Shown: in pieces, positions 24,102 through 32,501 of the stretch
How positions within the stretch are numbered: the stretch's first letter is position 1
Layout of the letters: the number at the start of each line of letters is the position of its first letter
DNA from: Amycolatopsis sp. A133
GTDB lineage: Bacteria; Actinomycetota; Actinomycetes; Mycobacteriales; Pseudonocardiaceae
Length of the DNA: 64,000 bases
Direction: 5' to 3'
NCBI RefSeq assembly: GCF_031082405.1
Contig: NZ_JAVHJU010000075.1
Location: 1 to 64,000 of the forward strand
Made by a program: the position numbers and the translations under genes
Notes under the pieces: generated by a model
What the model was told of the DNA's origin: nothing
Seen by the model: the letters and a program-made list of their open reading frames with translations, nothing else
Database searches by the model: none

Positions 24102-26093
24102 TCACCGCTGGGGCCGCGGGCGGCCCGGCGGCGGCCGGACCGGCAGCCCTTGGTGCGCGGCCGTCATGAACGCGCGCCAGATGCCGGCCGGGACGACGTC
24201 CCCGGACAGCTTCCGGCCGCTCGCGTCCTTGAGGCGGCGCTCGTCGTCGGAGCCCACCCACACCGCCGTCACCAGCTGCGGGGTGTAGCCGACGGCCCAG
24301 GCGTCCTGGTTGTCCGGGCTGTTGCCGTGCTCGGCTTCGCCGGTGCGCAGCGCGGCCGGGCGGCCGCCGGGCAGCACCGTGTCCAGCGTGCCGGTGACGT
24401 CCTCGGCGACGCGGCGGCTCTCGTCGTCGTCGCCGAACGCCGGGCTCGCGGTGTCCGGGTGTTCCCAGACGACCGCGCCGCCTTCGTCGCGCACCTTCGC
24501 CACCAGGTGCGGGGTGGCGCGCCGGCCGTCGGCGGCGAAGGTCGCGTAGGCCCCGGCGACGTCCAGCGGGCGCAGCGGGTACCGGCCGATGGCGATGCCC
24601 GGCCCGATGAGGAAGCCGTCCTTCTCGCGCAGGGTCGGGACGCCGTCGACCGCGTCCGGGATGCCGGCCTGCCGCGCGGCCTCGCTCAGCGCGTCCGGGC
24701 CGAGCTTCTTGGCCAGCCCGATGAAGGGACCGTCGGCGTGCGTGGCCATCGCCGAGCGCAGGGTGCACTTCGGACCGCAGACGTCCGGGTACTGGAAGTT
24801 CTCGCCGAGGAACTCCAGCTTCGACGGCGACGGGACCGGCTGGTCCGGGCCGTAGCCGCGGCGCAGCGCCGCGGCCAGGGTGAACGGGTGGAACGCCGAG
24901 CCGAGCGCGTGCGGGGTGGCCGCGTAGTCGCGGACGCCCTGGTCACCGCCGTGGTAGGCGCGCACGGCACCGGTGGCCGGATCGATCGCGACGACGGCGG
25001 CGCGGAACTCCGGCGGCTGGCCGTCCAGCCTGTCCCGCAAGGCTTTCTTCGCGGCGTCCTGCCTGCCGCGGTCCAGCGTCGTCTCGACCGTCATGTTCCC
25101 CTGCTGGAGCCGCCCGAGCGGGAAGCCGTCCTGTTCCAGCTCGGCCAGCACCTGCTGCTTGATGTGGAACTCGTCGTAGGTGACGCGGCCCGCGCGGGTT
25201 TCCGACGGCGGCTGGATCTCGTGGCCGGGGTAGGCCATCTTCTCGTCGCCGTGCACGTACCCGCGGCTCACGAGCTTGTCCCGCACGTACTGCCAGCGCC
25301 GGGTGGCGTGCAGGTCGCCCGAGGCGGCCGGGTCGTGCACCGACGGCGACTGGATCATCCCGGCCAGGAAGGCGGCTTCGCTCCACGTGATCGAGTCGTC
25401 GAGCTTCCGGCCGAAGTAGGCGTTCATCGCCGCCGCGGGCCCGAACGTGCCGCGGCCGAAGGAGATGATGTTGACGTAGCTTTCGAAGATCTGTTCCTTG
25501 CCCTGCTCCTGGGTGATCTTCGTGGACAGCACGAGCTCGGCGAACTTGCGCCCGAGCGTCGCGTCTTCGTCGCCGGTGGACTTCTTGATGTACTGCTGGG
25601 TGATCCCGGAGCCGCCGCCGACGCCGGTGAGGAACGCGCGGCCGATGCCGGTCGGGTCGAAGCCCTGGTTGTCCCAGAAGGTCGGGTCCTCGGTGGCGAT
25701 GATCGCGTCCCGCAGCTTCGCGGGCACCCGGGAGTAGGGGACGAACGTCCGGTCGCCGTCGGCCGGGATCACCTTGAGCAGCTCGGACCCGTCCGCGTAC
25801 TGCAGGACCACGGTCTTGTCGAGCCCGGCCAGGACTTCCTGCGGGCTGCGGACGTCGAGCACGAGGTAGGCGACCCAGAAGGCGATCAGCGGGCCGCCGA
25901 TCAAGACACCGGACGTCCAGCCCGCGATCCGCCGGACGCGGCGCCACCGCCGGCGGCGGGGGGTGTCCGGTTTCGCGGGGGTTTCGTCGTCTTCCTCCGT
26001 CGGCAAGGTCACGAAAGGATGACGGCCGGACGGGTGAGAAGGTTCTGCGGAGAGTTGTTCGAATCCTGTGAAGACCGGTTTCTCAGTGCCCAC
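24102..26093 (-). CDS. Class A penicillin-binding protein with degenerate transpeptidase motifs
   Basis: A 663-residue bifunctional PBP. Cytosolic basic tail, one TM helix (about 58-80), GT51 glycosyltransferase domain (about 105-280) and transpeptidase-like domain (about 365-650). GT51 keeps the catalytic Glu-Asp (E135, D136 in ATEDPTFWDNQG) and RKFAEL, though the usual His is Asn. In the second domain the SxxK motif reads S399-AFH, the SxN region reads ATHADGPF and KTG is R583-TG. The acylation Lys and the SxN Asn are absent, so peptide cross-linking is doubtful. The GTG start overlaps the SDR stop; an internal GTG at 26012 is an alternative. Confidence 0.88.
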   Translation of the reverse strand: MGTEKPVFTGFEQLSAEPSHPSGRHPFVTLPTEEDDETPAKPDTPRRRRWRRVRRIAGWTSGVLIGGPLIAFWVAYLVLDVRSPQEVLAGLDKTVVLQYADGSELLKVIPADGDRTFVPYSRVPAKLRDAIIATEDPTFWDNQGFDPTGIGRAFLTGVGGGSGITQQYIKKSTGDEDATLGRKFAELVLSTKITQEQGKEQIFESYVNIISFGRGTFGPAAAMNAYFGRKLDDSITWSEAAFLAGMIQSPSVHDPAASGDLHATRRWQYVRDKLVSRGYVHGDEKMAYPGHEIQPPSETRAGRVTYDEFHIKQQVLAELEQDGFPLGRLQQGNMTVETTLDRGRQDAAKKALRDRLDGQPPEFRAAVVAIDPATGAVRAYHGGDQGVRDYAATPHALGSAFHPFTLAAALRRGYGPDQPVPSPSKLEFLGENFQYPDVCGPKCTLRSAMATHADGPFIGLAKKLGPDALSEAARQAGIPDAVDGVPTLREKDGFLIGPGIAIGRYPLRPLDVAGAYATFAADGRRATPHLVAKVRDEGGAVVWEHPDTASPAFGDDDESRRVAEDVTGTLDTVLPGGRPAALRTGEAEHGNSPDNQDAWAVGYTPQLVTAVWVGSDDERRLKDASGRKLSGDVVPAGIWRAFMTAAHQGLPVRPPPGRPRPQR

Positions 26094-26775
26094 CGGCGAC
26101 GAGCGCGCGGAACGCGGTCAGGTCGCCGATGACTTCCTCGACGCGGTCCGGCTGCCGGTACAGGCGGTGGTAGCGGGCGCCGATGGCATCCGGATCGGCC
26201 TCGCCTCCGCCGGGAACGACCCCCGAAGCGATCGTCACCGTGGCCGCGTGAATGCCTTCGGGCCGGAGTTCGGCGTGCAGCGTGTGCGCCCAGTTGCGCA
26301 GACCGGCCATGGCGGCCCCCACGTTGGCCAGGAACGGTGCGGGAACCATGGAGGACACGCCGGTGGTCAGCAGCACTGTGCCCGCACCCCGGGCGCGCAT
26401 GCCCGGCAGGACCTGGCCCACGGCGGCCACCGCACCCAGCAGGTGCAGCTCGAACTGCGCGGTCACCGACTCGGCCGTGGTCTGCACCGCGGTGGTGATC
26501 GGCCCCGACGGGCTGGGGCTGTACTCCAGGACATCGACCGGCCCCAGGGCATCCGCGGCCGCCTCGATCGCCGAAGTCAGCGCAGCGCGATCAAGGATGT
26601 CCGCGGCGAACGCCGCAGCACTGATGCCCTGCCCGGCCAGGTCCGCGACCAGGGCGTCCAGCCTGCCCTGGGTGCGGGCGATCAACCCGACCCGGAACCC
26701 GCGACGCCCGAAGGCGCGGGCCACGCCCATCCCCAGCCCCGGCCCGGCACCGACGATCACCAACGTCTTGCTCAT
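26083..26775 (-). CDS. SDR family NAD(P)-dependent oxidoreductase
   Basis: A 230-residue short-chain dehydrogenase with the variant cofactor loop VGAGPGLGMGVARAF and Arg after beta-2 (LIARTQGRLD), suggesting NADP. The NNAG motif is replaced by LEYSPSP and the usual Tyr-x-x-x-Lys is not evident (ANVGAAMAGLRNW), so classic catalysis is uncertain. It is divergent from an HxlR regulator, a common arrangement for quinone- or aldehyde-responsive SDR genes. Confidence 0.8.
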   Translation of the reverse strand: MSKTLVIVGAGPGLGMGVARAFGRRGFRVGLIARTQGRLDALVADLAGQGISAAAFAADILDRAALTSAIEAAADALGPVDVLEYSPSPSGPITTAVQTTAESVTAQFELHLLGAVAAVGQVLPGMRARGAGTVLLTTGVSSMVPAPFLANVGAAMAGLRNWAHTLHAELRPEGIHAATVTIASGVVPGGGEADPDAIGARYHRLYRQPDRVEEVIGDLTAFRALVAGGH

Positions 26776-26805
26776 CCCACGTCTCTCCCTGCCCGCAGCT
26801 GGTTA

Positions 26806-26822
26806 CTCTTTGTTCGTAAGAG
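26806..26822. promoter_or_regulatory. Weak candidate HxlR operator
   Basis: CTCTT and AAGAG, five-base perfect arms separated by seven bases, lie between the divergent SDR and HxlR genes, over the probable promoters. The arms are short, so this is only a suggestion. Confidence 0.3.
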
Positions 26823-26890
26823 GATGACTTGTCACCACGTGGATGATCAAGACGGCACATTCACGTCCGCTACGCACACCGAGGTAACCG

Positions 26891-27277
26891 ATGGCAGCGC
26901 ACGACGACGGCGGGGAACCGGCCGAAGAGGTCTGCCGGCAGGTCCTCCGGATCCTGGCGCTCATCGGCGACAAGTGGACCATCCTGGTCGTCGGGCAGCT
27001 CCGCGATCGCACCCTCCGCTTCGGCGAGCTCCACCGCGCTGTCACCGGCATCTCGCAGCGCATGCTCACCCGGACGCTGCGGCAGCTCGAACGCGACGGC
27101 CTGCTGACCCGCACCGTCCACCCCAGCGTTCCCCCACGCGTCGAATACACGCTCACCGAGGTCGGTGCCACGCTGCTCGGCTCCCTCACCCACCTCGCCG
27201 ACTGGGCGACCACGCACCGGCGACAGATCACGGCCCACCGTCGCCGCTACGACGCGGCCCACCGGGACAACGGCTGA
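26891..27277 (+). CDS. HxlR family transcriptional regulator
   Basis: A 128-residue winged-helix protein: GDKWTILVVGQLRDRTLRFGELHRAV and GISQRMLTRTLRQLERDGLLTRTV, then PRVEYTLTEVG. A conserved cysteine lies at residue 15 (EEVCRQVLRIL), as in redox- or aldehyde-sensing HxlR proteins. It probably controls the divergent SDR gene and itself. Its stop is only 5 bases from the stop of the convergent FadR gene, without an evident terminator between. Confidence 0.9.
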   Translation: MAAHDDGGEPAEEVCRQVLRILALIGDKWTILVVGQLRDRTLRFGELHRAVTGISQRMLTRTLRQLERDGLLTRTVHPSVPPRVEYTLTEVGATLLGSLTHLADWATTHRRQITAHRRRYDAAHRDNG

Positions 27278-27282
27278 AGAAC

Positions 27283-28002
27283 TTACGACAGGAAAGCGCG
27301 CAGCAGCGACGCCGTGCCCTCGATGTGCTCCGCCATCGCGAGCCGCGCGGCGGGTGCGTCGCCGGCCAGTATCGCGTCGACGATCGCCTCGTGCTGGGCG
27401 TTCGAGTGCTCGAGGTTGGGCGGGAGCAGGGGGATCCGGTCGAGCAGCTGGTTGACGCGGGTGCGGGCGTCGGCCATCGCCGTCGTCAGCGAGCCGGACG
27501 CGGTCACCTCGGCGATGGCCAGGTGCAGCCGGGAGTCCTTGCGGCGGTAGTCGTCGAGGTCGGCGTGCGCGGCCTCGGCGAGCGTGCCGGTGAGGTGCTG
27601 CCGGTCGGCCGGGCTCAGCGACCGCGCGGCGGCCATCTCCGCGGCCCCGGTCTCGAGGACGTACCGCAGGCTCAGCGCGTCTTCCAGCGAAACGGCGTCG
27701 ACCTTGCCGCCGGGCTCGGGCGGGGCGGGCAGGCTGTCGTTCACGAAGGTGCCGCCGTACCGCCCCCGGCGTGACTCGACGTAACCGGCGTCGGAGAGCG
27801 CGCGGATGGCTTCGCGCAGCGTGACGCGGCTGACGCCGAGCCGCTCGGCGAGTTCCCGCTCGGACGGGAGCCGCTCCCCCGCGCCGACCACGCCCAGCCG
27901 GATCGCCTGCAGCAGCCGCTCGACGGTCTCCTCGAAGGCGTTACCGGTGCGGACCGGCCGGAACAGCGCTTCGCCGGCATTCACCACCGGGGTCGACTCC
28001 AT
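27283..28002 (-). CDS. FadR-family (GntR/FCD) transcriptional regulator
   Basis: A 239-residue regulator with winged helix at about 22-88 (ERLPSERELAERLGVSRVTLREAIRAL, then GRYGGTFV) and an FCD domain (about 105-230) including SRLHLAIAEVTASG and QHEAIVDAILAG, where Asp/His residues normally bind a metal and a carboxylate. It is divergent from a small gene, with a 10-base inverted repeat bracketing the intergenic region. The target is not obvious from the neighbours. Confidence 0.88.
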   Translation of the reverse strand: MESTPVVNAGEALFRPVRTGNAFEETVERLLQAIRLGVVGAGERLPSERELAERLGVSRVTLREAIRALSDAGYVESRRGRYGGTFVNDSLPAPPEPGGKVDAVSLEDALSLRYVLETGAAEMAAARSLSPADRQHLTGTLAEAAHADLDDYRRKDSRLHLAIAEVTASGSLTTAMADARTRVNQLLDRIPLLPPNLEHSNAQHEAIVDAILAGDAPAARLAMAEHIEGTASLLRAFLS

Positions 28003-28050
28003 CCCGAGAGTCTAGGCCGCGGCACCTTCGGAGTGGCCAGCCCCGGTCGC

Positions 28051-28131
28051 TGTCGGTGACACTGGCCGTTCGCCCGCGGAAAAACCGGTGGAAGCGGACG
28101 GCCACGGTCGGCGACGATGGAGTCACCGACA
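28051..28131. promoter_or_regulatory. Widely spaced inverted repeat between FadR gene and small gene
   Basis: TGTCGGTGAC at 28051-28060 and its perfect complement GTCACCGACA at 28122-28131, 61 bases apart, flank the divergent promoter region. This may be a pair of operator half-sites for the adjacent FadR protein. Confidence 0.4.
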
Positions 28132-28158
28132 CCGAACATCGACGCAGGGGGCGATCCG

Positions 28159-28347
28159 GTGCACTTCCTGATGGCCGAAGATCTGGTCCACGAACGAGAA
28201 GGCGAGCTGCGCCGCGGCGTGCGCAACCGCCCACCCGGCCGCGCGGCGCCGAGCCGTGCCCCGGGAACGCGCAAGCAGCAACTGGGCTGGCGCCTGGTCG
28301 AAGTGGGCCTGCGGCTGGCCGTGGAGCCGGAGGACCGCCACTCCTGA
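28159..28347 (+). CDS. Small basic hypothetical protein
   Basis: A 62-residue protein beginning VHFLMAEDLVHEREGELR, Arg-rich, ending in a short hydrophobic helix (QLGWRLVEVGLRLAV). The GTG at 28159 is chosen because GGGGG lies 7 bases upstream; an ATG 42 bases earlier would add 14 residues and lacks a good site. No domain is known. It is divergent from the FadR gene. Confidence 0.55.
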   Translation: MHFLMAEDLVHEREGELRRGVRNRPPGRAAPSRAPGTRKQQLGWRLVEVGLRLAVEPEDRHS

Positions 28348-28371
28348 CACCACCGCCGCGTCACTTTCCCT

Positions 28372-28451
28372 GCGAAAGCTCCGCTTCGCGGGGCGGAGCT
28401 TTCACGTGAAAGCTCCTGACGGGGGCGGCACTTTCACGTGAAAGTGCCGCC
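28372..28451. repeat. Cluster of CTTTCACGTGAAAG palindromes
   Basis: Two perfect palindromes centred on CACGTG: 28395-28416 (arms GGAGCTTTCAC) and 28424-28451 (28 bases, arms GGCGGCACTTTCAC). The first also forms a competing hairpin with 28372-28382 (GAAAGCTCCGC). They lie between convergent genes and end 4 bases before the sdaA stop, so they can terminate transcription from either side. Confidence 0.85.
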
Positions 28452-28455
28452 GGGG

Positions 28456-29823
28456 TCAGCACTCGATGACGTTCACGGCCAGGCCGCCGCGGGCGGTTTC
28501 CTTGTACTTCACGCTCATGTCCGCGCCCGTCTCGCGCATCGTCTTGATCGCCTTGTCCAGCGTCACCACGTGGCTTCCGTCGCCGCGCATCGCCATGCGG
28601 GCCGCGTGGATCGCCTTGGACGCGCCCACCGCGTTGCGTTCGATGCACGGGATCTGGACCAAGCCGCCGACCGGGTCGCACGTCAGGCCCAGGTGGTGCT
28701 CCACGCCGATCTCGGCCGCGTTCTCCACCTGCGCCGGCGAGCCGCCGAGGACTTCCGTCAGGCCCGCCGCCGCCATGGCCGACGCCGAGCCGACCTCGCC
28801 CTGGCAGCCGACCTCCGCACCCGAGATCGAGCCCGTCTGCTTCAAGATCGAGCCGATCGCGCCCGCCGTGAGCATGAACTTCACGATGCCGTCGTCCGTC
28901 GAGTGCCGGATGAAGCGCTGGTAGTAGTGCAGCACCGCCGGGATGATGCCCGCCGCGCCGTTGGTCGGCGCCGTCACCACCCGGCCGCCCGCGGCGTTCT
29001 CCTCGTTGACGGCGAGGGCGTACAGGCTCACCCAGTCCATCGCGTACAGCGGGTCGTCCGCGCCGTCCTCGGCCAGGAGCTTCTCGTGCAGCGCGCGGGC
29101 CCGCCGCGGCACCTTCAGGCCGCCCGGCAGGACACCATCGTGGGTGCAGCCGTTGCGGACGCACTCCGCCATGACCGCCCAGATCGCCAGCAGCCCGTCC
29201 CGCACTTCGTCGCGCGTGCGCCAGGACAGCTCGTTCGCCAGCATGATCTCGCTGATCGGCAGGCCGGTCGACGCGCAGTGCGCCAGGAGATCGGCCCCCG
29301 TGCGGAACGGGTACGGCACCGGCGTCGAGTCCTCGACGAACACCGCGTCCGTCTCGTACGACTCGTCGCGGACGAACCCGCCGCCCACCGAGTAGTACGT
29401 GCGTTCGCGCAGCAGCGAACCCGAAGCGTCGAACGCGCGGAAGACCATGCCGTTCGGGTGGGCGGGCAAGGACTTGCGGCGGTGCATGGTGAGGTCGGTG
29501 TCCTCGTCGAACGCGATCTCGTGCGTGCCGGCCAGGACCAGCCGCCCGGATTCGCGGATTTCGGAGACGCGGCCCGGCACGGTGCCGGTGTCGATCTCTT
29601 CGGGACGTTCACCCGACAGCCCGAGCAGGACGGCTTTGTCGCTGCCGTGGCCGAACCCGGTCGCGCCCAGGGAGCCGAACAGCTCGGCCTGGACGCGGGA
29701 CACCGAGGCGAGGTCGTCGCCGAGTCCGTCCACAAAGGTCAGTGCCGCCCGCATCGGCCCGACGGTGTGGGAACTCGACGGGCCGATGCCGATGGAAAAC
29801 AGGTCGAAGACGCTGATCGCCAT
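28456..29823 (-). CDS. sdaA: L-serine ammonia-lyase, iron-sulfur type
   Basis: A 455-residue single-chain L-serine dehydratase: beta domain start VFDLFSIGIGPSSSHTVGPMRAA, alpha domain with APTNGAAGIIPAVL, GCQGEVGSASAMAAAG and CDPVGGLVQIPCIERNA, plus a cysteine as the last residue. The cysteines hold an oxygen-sensitive 4Fe-4S cluster. It converts serine to pyruvate and ammonia. As last gene of the gcv-glyA-lipA operon it completes glycine to serine to pyruvate. ATG at 29823 with GGAAGGGG upstream; 14 bases separate it from lipA. Confidence 0.95.
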   Translation of the reverse strand: MAISVFDLFSIGIGPSSSHTVGPMRAALTFVDGLGDDLASVSRVQAELFGSLGATGFGHGSDKAVLLGLSGERPEEIDTGTVPGRVSEIRESGRLVLAGTHEIAFDEDTDLTMHRRKSLPAHPNGMVFRAFDASGSLLRERTYYSVGGGFVRDESYETDAVFVEDSTPVPYPFRTGADLLAHCASTGLPISEIMLANELSWRTRDEVRDGLLAIWAVMAECVRNGCTHDGVLPGGLKVPRRARALHEKLLAEDGADDPLYAMDWVSLYALAVNEENAAGGRVVTAPTNGAAGIIPAVLHYYQRFIRHSTDDGIVKFMLTAGAIGSILKQTGSISGAEVGCQGEVGSASAMAAAGLTEVLGGSPAQVENAAEIGVEHHLGLTCDPVGGLVQIPCIERNAVGASKAIHAARMAMRGDGSHVVTLDKAIKTMRETGADMSVKYKETARGGLAVNVIEC

Positions 29824-29837
29824 TGATCCGCCCCTTC

Positions 29838-30839
29838 CTATCGGGCCAGCAGCGAGCTGGCCTCTTGCGAGGCCGGGCCCTGGTCGGCGAGGTGCAGCAG
29901 GTTCTCCGGCAGCTCTTCTCCACGGTAACGCTTGGTCTGGGCGTAGAGGCGTCCGGCGCGGTAGGACGAGCGCACCAGCGGCCCGGCCATGACCCCCGCG
30001 AAACCCATCGCCTCGGCCGCCTTGGAGTGCTCCACGAACTCCTCCGGCTTCACCCAACGATCCACCGGGTGATGCCGCGGCGACGGCCGCAGGTACTGCG
30101 TGATCGTCAAAATCTCGCACCCCGCGTCAACCAGGTCCCGCATCGCCGGCGCCACCTCATCCGGAGTCTCACCCATCCCCAGGATCAAGTTCGACTTCGT
30201 CACCAACCCGGCCTCACGCGCCGCCGTGATCACCTCCAACGACCGCGCATACCGGAACCCCGGACGAATCCGCTTGAAAATCCGCGGCACCGTCTCCACG
30301 TTGTGCGCCAACACCTCCGGCCGCGACCCAAAAACCTCCGCCAGCTGCGCCGGATCCGCATTGAAATCCGGAATCAACAACTCCACACCCGTACCCGGGT
30401 TCAAGTCATGAATCTGACGCACAGTCTCCGCGTAAAGCCACGCACCACCGTCAGGAAGGTCATCCCGGGCCACACCGGTCACCGTCGAATACCGCAACCC
30501 CATCGCCTGCACCGACTCGGCAACCTTCCGCGGCTCCGTCCGGTCCAGCTCGGCGGGCTTACCCGTATCGATCTGGCAGAAGTCACAACGGCGGGTGCAC
30601 TGATCCCCACCAATCAAGAAAGTGGCCTCCCGGTCCTCCCAGCACTCATAGATGTTGGGACAACCAGCCTCCTCACACACCGTGTGGAGACCCTCGCGAC
30701 GCACAAGACCCTTGAGCTCGGTGAACTCCGGCCCCATCCGCACCCGCGTCTTGATCCACGACGGCTTCTTCTCGATCGGCGTCTCACTGTTGCGAACCTC
30801 GAGACGCAGCAGCTTCCGGCCGTCGGGCTGGGCGCTCAT
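29838..30839 (-). CDS. lipA: Lipoyl synthase
   Basis: A 333-residue radical SAM enzyme that inserts sulfur into octanoyl-H protein. The auxiliary cluster cysteines are C55, C60 and C66 (CEEAGCPNIYEC) and the radical SAM cluster C81, C85 and C88 (CTRRCDFC). Its target, the GcvH lipoyl lysine, is encoded two genes upstream. The ATG overlaps the glyA stop. Codon use differs sharply from its neighbours: many G- and T-ending codons, so the plus strand is C- and A-rich from about 30050 to 30790. No lipB is nearby. Confidence 0.97.
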   Translation of the reverse strand: MSAQPDGRKLLRLEVRNSETPIEKKPSWIKTRVRMGPEFTELKGLVRREGLHTVCEEAGCPNIYECWEDREATFLIGGDQCTRRCDFCQIDTGKPAELDRTEPRKVAESVQAMGLRYSTVTGVARDDLPDGGAWLYAETVRQIHDLNPGTGVELLIPDFNADPAQLAEVFGSRPEVLAHNVETVPRIFKRIRPGFRYARSLEVITAAREAGLVTKSNLILGMGETPDEVAPAMRDLVDAGCEILTITQYLRPSPRHHPVDRWVKPEEFVEHSKAAEAMGFAGVMAGPLVRSSYRAGRLYAQTKRYRGEELPENLLHLADQGPASQEASSLLAR

Positions 30840-32110
30840 CGGGACAGGTCCGCGTACAGCGGGTGCTTCTTGGCCAGCGTCTCGACGCGGTCGCGGAGCT
30901 TGGCCCGCACCGCGTCGTCGAAGTCCGGCTTGAGGGCTTCCGCGATGACGTCGGCGACCTCGGCGAAGTCGTCGGCGCCGAAGCCGCGGGTGGCCAGCGC
31001 CGGCGTGCCGATCCGCAGGCCGGAGGTGATCATCGGCGGGCGCGGGTCGAACGGGACGGCGTTGCGGTTGACCGTGATGCCGACCTCGTGCAGCCGGTCC
31101 TCGGCCTGCTGGCCGTCCAGCGCGGACCGGACCAGGTCGACGAGCACCAGGTGGACGTCGGTGCCGCCGGTCAGCACGCGCACGCCCGCCGCCGCGCAGT
31201 CGTCCTGTGAAAGCCGCGAAGCGAGGATCCGCGAGCCTTCGAGGGTCCGCTGCTGACGCTCCTTGAACTCCTCGCTCGCGGCGATCTTGAGCGCGACAGC
31301 CTTGGCCGCGATGACGTGTTCGAGGGGCCCGCCCTGCTGGCCGGGGAACACCGCCGAGTTGATCTTCTTCGCCAGCTCCTCGCGGCAGAGGATGAGCCCG
31401 CCGCGCGGGCCGCCGAGGGTCTTGTGCGTGGTCGTGGTGACGATGTCGGCGTGCGGCACCGGCGACGGGTGCAGCCCGGCCGCGACCAGCCCGGCGAAGT
31501 GCGCCATGTCCACCATCAGCCGCGCGCCGACCTTGTCCGCGATCCGGCGGAACTCGGCGAAGTCGAGCTGACGCGGGTAGGCCGACCAGCCGGCGATGAT
31601 CAGCTTCGGCTCGTGTTCGACGGCCAGGCGCTCGATCTCGGCGAGGTCGACGATCCCGGTTTCCTTGTCGACGTGGTAGGCGACGACGTTGTACAGCTTG
31701 CCCGAGAAGTTGATCTTCATTCCGTGCGTCAGGTGACCGCCGTGCGCCAGGTCGAGGCCGAGGATCGTGTCGCCCGGCTTGAGCACGGCGAACATCGCCG
31801 CCGCGTTGGCCTGCGCGCCCGAGTGCGGCTGGACGTTGGCGTGCTCGGCGCCGAACAGGGCCTTCGCGCGGTCGATGGCGAGCTGCTCGACGACGTCGAC
31901 GTGCTCGCAGCCGCCGTAGTAGCGGCGGCCCGGGTAGCCCTCGGCGTACTTGTTGGTCAGCACCGAGCCCTGCGCCTCGAGGACGCCGACCGGGGCGAAG
32001 TTCTCGGAGGCGATCATCTCCAGGGTCGACTGCTGGCGGGTCAGCTCGGCCGCGACGGCCGCGGCGACCTCGGGGTCGACTTCGGACAGGGGCGCGTCGA
32101 AGGTCGGCAT
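30836..32110 (-). CDS. glyA: Serine hydroxymethyltransferase
   Basis: A 424-residue PLP enzyme, fold type I, with the PLP lysine in TTTTHKTLGGPRGG, YAEGYPGRRYYGG near residue 50 and HSGAQANAAAMFAVL. It joins glycine with methylene-tetrahydrofolate from the cleavage system to make serine, or the reverse. Start ATG at 32110 shares one base with the gcvH stop. A second housekeeping glyA may exist elsewhere; this copy is under the glycine riboswitch. Confidence 0.96.
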   Translation of the reverse strand: MPTFDAPLSEVDPEVAAAVAAELTRQQSTLEMIASENFAPVGVLEAQGSVLTNKYAEGYPGRRYYGGCEHVDVVEQLAIDRAKALFGAEHANVQPHSGAQANAAAMFAVLKPGDTILGLDLAHGGHLTHGMKINFSGKLYNVVAYHVDKETGIVDLAEIERLAVEHEPKLIIAGWSAYPRQLDFAEFRRIADKVGARLMVDMAHFAGLVAAGLHPSPVPHADIVTTTTHKTLGGPRGGLILCREELAKKINSAVFPGQQGGPLEHVIAAKAVALKIAASEEFKERQQRTLEGSRILASRLSQDDCAAAGVRVLTGGTDVHLVLVDLVRSALDGQQAEDRLHEVGITVNRNAVPFDPRPPMITSGLRIGTPALATRGFGADDFAEVADVIAEALKPDFDDAVRAKLRDRVETLAKKHPLYADLSR

Positions 32111-32487
32111 CAGTTCTCCTGGGTGAGCTTGGCGTACGCGGCGGCGTCGAGCAGGTCCGGCACGTCCCCGGTCAGACGCACCTTCAGGAGCCATCCTTCG
32201 GTGTACGGGTCGGAGTTGATGACCTCGGGGGTGTCCGATGTGGTGCCGTTCACCTCGACGACCTCGCCGGAGATCGGCGCGTACAGCTCGCTGACCGACT
32301 TGGTCGACTCGACCTCGCCGAACACCTCGCCGGCGGTGATGGCCGAGCCCGCGTCGGGCAGCTGGACGAACACGATGTCACCGAGCGACTCGGCGGCGAA
32401 GGCGGTGATGCCGACGGTGGCCACGTCGTCTTCGACGGACAGCCACTCGTGTTCCTTGGTGTACTGCAGGTTTTCGGGGATGCTCAC
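32110..32487 (-). CDS. gcvH: Glycine cleavage system H protein
   Basis: A 125-residue lipoyl carrier. The lipoylated lysine is K63 in GEVESTKSVSELYAP; the N-terminus YTKEHEWL and C-terminal GWLLKVRL are typical. It shuttles the aminomethyl group between GcvP, GcvT and the lipoamide dehydrogenase, which is not encoded here. GTG start at 32487 with AAGGAC upstream; 14 bases after the gcvT stop. Confidence 0.97.
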   Translation of the reverse strand: MSIPENLQYTKEHEWLSVEDDVATVGITAFAAESLGDIVFVQLPDAGSAITAGEVFGEVESTKSVSELYAPISGEVVEVNGTTSDTPEVINSDPYTEGWLLKVRLTGDVPDLLDAAAYAKLTQEN

Positions 32488-32501
32488 GGTTCGTTGAGTC
32501 C

